Both the position numbers and the translations under genes were made by a program. Below, one piece after another: positions 61,817-64,000 of a stretch of DNA of 64,000 bases. The notes under the pieces are model-generated. The model saw only the letters and a program-made list of their open reading frames with translations, was not told the origin of the DNA and did no database searches. The stretch is from an uncultured Paracoccaceae bacterium (lineage in GTDB: Bacteria > Pseudomonadota > Alphaproteobacteria > Rhodobacterales > Rhodobacteraceae): contig CAKSTR010000009.1 in NCBI GenBank assembly GCA_934500835.1, positions 1 to 64,000 on the forward strand. The letters run 5' to 3'. The number at the start of each line of letters is the position of its first letter. The stretch's first letter is position 1.

Positions 61817-63060
61817 CCCAGCAGCCCGCGCAGATCGGCGGCAAGGGGGGCAAGGCTGCCCTGCGCCGCATCCGACAGCGCCCTGGCGCGGCCGGCCATT
61901 TCGGCATGGCTTTTCGCCAGCACCGCGGGAAGGGTGTCGGCCGTGACCGGCAGGGCGGCCCCTGCCCCGTCCAGCACCGCGAAATCGGCGTTGAAATTCG
62001 CGGTATGCGGCCCGTGCAGAATGGCGCAGCCAAGGGCGGCGGGTTCCCACGGGTTGTGGCCTTCAACCGGGCCGAAGGTGCCGCCGATCAGCGCAACCGG
62101 GGCCAGGCGATACCAGAGGCCAAGCTCTCCGAACGCATCGACGACATGGACCTGTGTCGCCCGTGCCGGAAGAGGGGCATCCGACTTGCGGGCCGCCGTC
62201 AGGCCCATCGCCCGCGCCGCCCCGAGGATGGTTTCTGCGCGGGGCGGATCGCGGGGGACGATGACCAAAAGGGCGCCGGGGTCAGCGGCGAGCCGGTCTC
62301 GATGCGCGGCAAGGGCGACGGCCTCGTCCTCGGGGTGGGAGGAGGCGAGAAGCCAGAGGTTGCGGCCGCCGGTTGCCTGCCGCAGCGCCGCCAAAGCCGC
62401 CGCATCGGCGGCCAGGGGCGGGGCGGCGGCTTTCAGCGATCCGGTGACCCGCAGGGAGGCGGCGCCAAGCGCGCCAAGGTGCTGCGCGGTGCCCGCATCC
62501 TGTGCGGCCACCAGCCGGAACCGGCGCAGGAGATCGGCATAAAGGCCGCGGGCGCGGCTGCGGCGGACGAAAGAGGCGGCGTTCATCCGCGCGTTCACCA
62601 GCGCCAGCGGTATCCCCGCGCGATCCGCTTCGATCACGGCATTGGGCCACAGGTCCTGCTCGGCCCAGATCGAAAGGTCAGGGCGCCAATGCGTCAGGAA
62701 GCGGCGCAGGTAGCGCGGCGCATCCAGCGGCAGGAACTGGTGGATCGTGCGCGGCGGCAGGTTGGCCGCCATCACCTGCGCCGACGAGCGCGCGGAAGAG
62801 GTGACAAGGAAGCCAAGGTCCTCCTCCTGCGCTGCCATGGCGGCGATCAGCCCGCGCAGGGCCAGCACCTCGCCCAGACCCACGGCATGCAGCCAGACCA
62901 GCCGGCCCGCGGGGCGGGGCTGCGTGGCCTCGCCCAGCTTCTCGCGCCAGCGCGCGGGGTCCTCCTTGCCGCGCAGGATCCTTCGACGAAGGATCGCGGG
63001 CGCGACCAGCGGCAGCCCGCGCGCGACAAGACGGTAAAGGCCCGTCTGCCAACCCATCAT
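61813..63060 (-). CDS. Second GT30 family glycosyltransferase (Kdo-transferase paralogue)
   Basis: A 415-residue protein starting MMGWQTGLYRLVARGLPLVAP, related to WaaA but diverged. The base motif is VWLHAVGLGEVLAL, the second motif is WAEQDLWPNAVIEAD (Gln-Asp in place of the usual Thr-Glu), and the C-terminal half has ASSHPEDEAV, VPRDPPRAET and GGTFGPVEGHNPWEPAALGCAILHGPHTANF. It keeps the key Glu residues, so it is probably active, but the acceptor or sugar may differ. It is coupled to neuC upstream (ATGA) and to waaA downstream (ATGA). Context suggests transfer of a nonulosonic acid or of a second Kdo. Confidence 0.85.
   Translation of the reverse strand: MMGWQTGLYRLVARGLPLVAPAILRRRILRGKEDPARWREKLGEATQPRPAGRLVWLHAVGLGEVLALRGLIAAMAAQEEDLGFLVTSSARSSAQVMAANLPPRTIHQFLPLDAPRYLRRFLTHWRPDLSIWAEQDLWPNAVIEADRAGIPLALVNARMNAASFVRRSRARGLYADLLRRFRLVAAQDAGTAQHLGALGAASLRVTGSLKAAAPPLAADAAALAALRQATGGRNLWLLASSHPEDEAVALAAHRDRLAADPGALLVIVPRDPPRAETILGAARAMGLTAARKSDAPLPARATQVHVVDAFGELGLWYRLAPVALIGGTFGPVEGHNPWEPAALGCAILHGPHTANFNADFAVLDGAGAALPVTADTLPAVLAKSHAEMAGRARALSDAAQGSLAPLAADLRGLLG
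62977..62995. repeat. 19-bp palindrome with TTCGACGAA core, copy D (inside GT30 paralogue)
   Basis: GATCCTTCGACGAAGGATC is a perfect 9-1-9 inverted repeat near the start of the second GT30 gene, in the part coding for AILRRRILRG. The centre base is A on this strand, T in the other copies. Confidence 0.6.
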
Positions 63061-64000
63061 TCGGAATCCCGGAAGGCCTTTTGCAGCGGCCTGTCCCAGA
63101 AGGCGGCGTCTGCCAGAACCTGCACGAAGCGCCCCGCGGCGCTGCCCTGCCCGAAGCCCGCATCCGGCACATGGCGGCGGCCCCATTCGCGCGCAAGAAA
63201 GCCGGCGATGGTGGCGGTATCGGCGGCCTCGCAGGCCGTCACCGAAGCCGCATCCGACCGGTTCGACTGCCGCGTCCCGATGTCCAGCGAGGGCAGGCCG
63301 AGGAAGGGCGCCTCGCGCACGCCGGCGCTGGAGTTGCCGACCATGCAGGCCGCATTCTTCATCAGTTCGGAGAAATGCGCGAACCGCATCGAGGGCAGCA
63401 CGCGGAACCGCTCCGCCGGCAGGCGGTCCAGCACGGCGAAGATAGCCTCTGATCCCGGATCGTTGTTCGGCGCGATCACCACGAAACTCCGCCCCGACTC
63501 CGCCAGCGCCCCAAACAGCGCCTGCGCCTGCGCGCCCATCGTCGCCTGCTCGCTGGTGACGGGGTGGAAGGTGGCGATGCCGTATTCGGCAAAGGGAATG
63601 GCATAGCGCGCCTTCACCTCCTCCAGCGTCACGCCCGAGGGGCGGGCGTGGAAGTCCAGTTCGGGCGAGCCGATGACATGGATGTTCTCGGCCGGTTCTC
63701 CAAGCGCCATCACCCGGCGGGCGGCGGCCTCGGACGAGACGAAATGATGCGTGCAAAGCTTGGTGTTGCAGTGGCGGAACACCTCGTCGATGGTGCCCGA
63801 AACCTCGCCGCCCTCGACATGCGCCGAGCGGACGTAATTCATCGCCGAGACCAGCGCGCCGGCCAGCGCCTCGACCCGGTCGCCGTGGATGACGATCAGG
63901 TCGGGGCGATGCTCCGCCAGGTAGTCGGAAAAGCCGGTGACGGTCTTGGCCAGCACCATGTCCTGCGGATCGCCGGGGCGCTGGTTGACGAAATCATGCA
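63057..64000 (-). CDS. neuC: UDP-N-acetylglucosamine 2-epimerase, hydrolysing (NeuC/LegG type), 5' end outside window
   Basis: The frame is open to the window edge; at least 314 residues are present. Visible parts are HRPDLIVIHGDRVEALAGALVSAMNYVRSAHVEGGEVSGTIDEVFRHCNTKLCTHHFVSSEAAARRVMALGE, the UDP-GlcNAc-2-epimerase core, and MVGNSSAGVREAPFLGLPSLDIGTRQ at the C-terminal domain. The GEVSGTIDE form and the nearby CMP-sugar synthetase favour the hydrolysing NeuC/LegG group that makes ManNAc-like sugars for nonulosonic acids. The stop overlaps the start of the GT30 paralogue. Confidence 0.9.
   Translation of the reverse strand, partial: HDFVNQRPGDPQDMVLAKTVTGFSDYLAEHRPDLIVIHGDRVEALAGALVSAMNYVRSAHVEGGEVSGTIDEVFRHCNTKLCTHHFVSSEAAARRVMALGEPAENIHVIGSPELDFHARPSGVTLEEVKARYAIPFAEYGIATFHPVTSEQATMGAQAQALFGALAESGRSFVVIAPNNDPGSEAIFAVLDRLPAERFRVLPSMRFAHFSELMKNAACMVGNSSAGVREAPFLGLPSLDIGTRQSNRSDAASVTACEAADTATIAGFLAREWGRRHVPDAGFGQGSAAGRFVQVLADAAFWDRPLQKAFRDSE

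Overview
The window is a high-GC, gene-dense segment of an alphaproteobacterial chromosome. It most likely comes from a member of the Rhodobacteraceae (Rhodobacter/Paracoccus/Gemmobacter-like). The main reasons are the order ctaC-ctaB-small ORF-ctaG-ctaE-SURF1-thrC-M16 protease-rimJ, the DUF6324 and DUF6476 proteins, an MmcB protein, the nitrogen-PTS enzyme PtsP close to lysC, a tRNA-His without G-1 and with A73, and an intergenic repeat with the tail GGATATTTnnGCCAA. No phage, transposase, CRISPR array or rRNA was seen. Only one tRNA is present.

Layout. 1-9280: 3' end of lysC, a putative glycosyltransferase, ptsP, an EcsC-family protein, a GNAT enzyme, a large repeat-plus-membrane protein, DoxX, a small secreted protein and a DUF2927 protein. 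9442-15445: apt, an FAD-linked 2-hydroxyacid oxidase, rimJ-like, M16 peptidase, a small lipoprotein on the opposite strand, and thrC. 15468-19865: assembly and subunit genes for an aa3-type cytochrome c oxidase, with an FNR-type box upstream of ctaC. 20249-25406: an alpha/beta hydrolase, tldD, a small membrane protein and tex. 25524-28789: tRNA-His, DUF6324, mmcB with a LexA-like box, a DUF481 outer-membrane protein and a LysR regulator. 28967-33508: the Anbu cluster (circularly permuted ATP-grasp, alpha-E, transglutaminase, Anbu proteasome-like peptidase, small membrane protein). 33825-42011: pepF, a small AT-richer ORF, a Gfo/Idh dehydrogenase, pssA-psd, rpoH and kup. 42313-45424: rluD-like and DUF6476 with overlapping divergent start codons, then a hybrid histidine kinase. 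45486-51000: a cobalamin/cobinamide uptake operon (btuB-btuF-btuC-btuD-cbiZ) led by a cobalamin riboswitch. 51197-58088: a polyamine-type ABC transporter flanked by two amidases. 58111-64000: a surface-sugar locus, with a Gfo/Idh dehydrogenase, a CMP-sugar synthetase and an SDR converging on neuC plus two tandem GT30 (Kdo-transferase family) genes.

How the genes fit together. The ctaC operon builds and matures cytochrome oxidase: heme O synthesis, CuB insertion, SURF1. The B12 operon imports corrinoids under riboswitch control, and CbiZ remodels cobinamides. The Anbu cluster has the composition of a peptide-tagging or peptide-processing system whose substrate is unknown. The right-hand locus looks like part of a nonulosonic (legionaminic/sialic-like) acid pathway that continues past the window edge. 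Its pairing with two different GT30 enzymes is the most intriguing arrangement here. Two short repeat families are also scattered through the window: hairpin repeats with a GGATATTT tail, and 19-bp palindromes with a TTCG(T/A)CGAA core.
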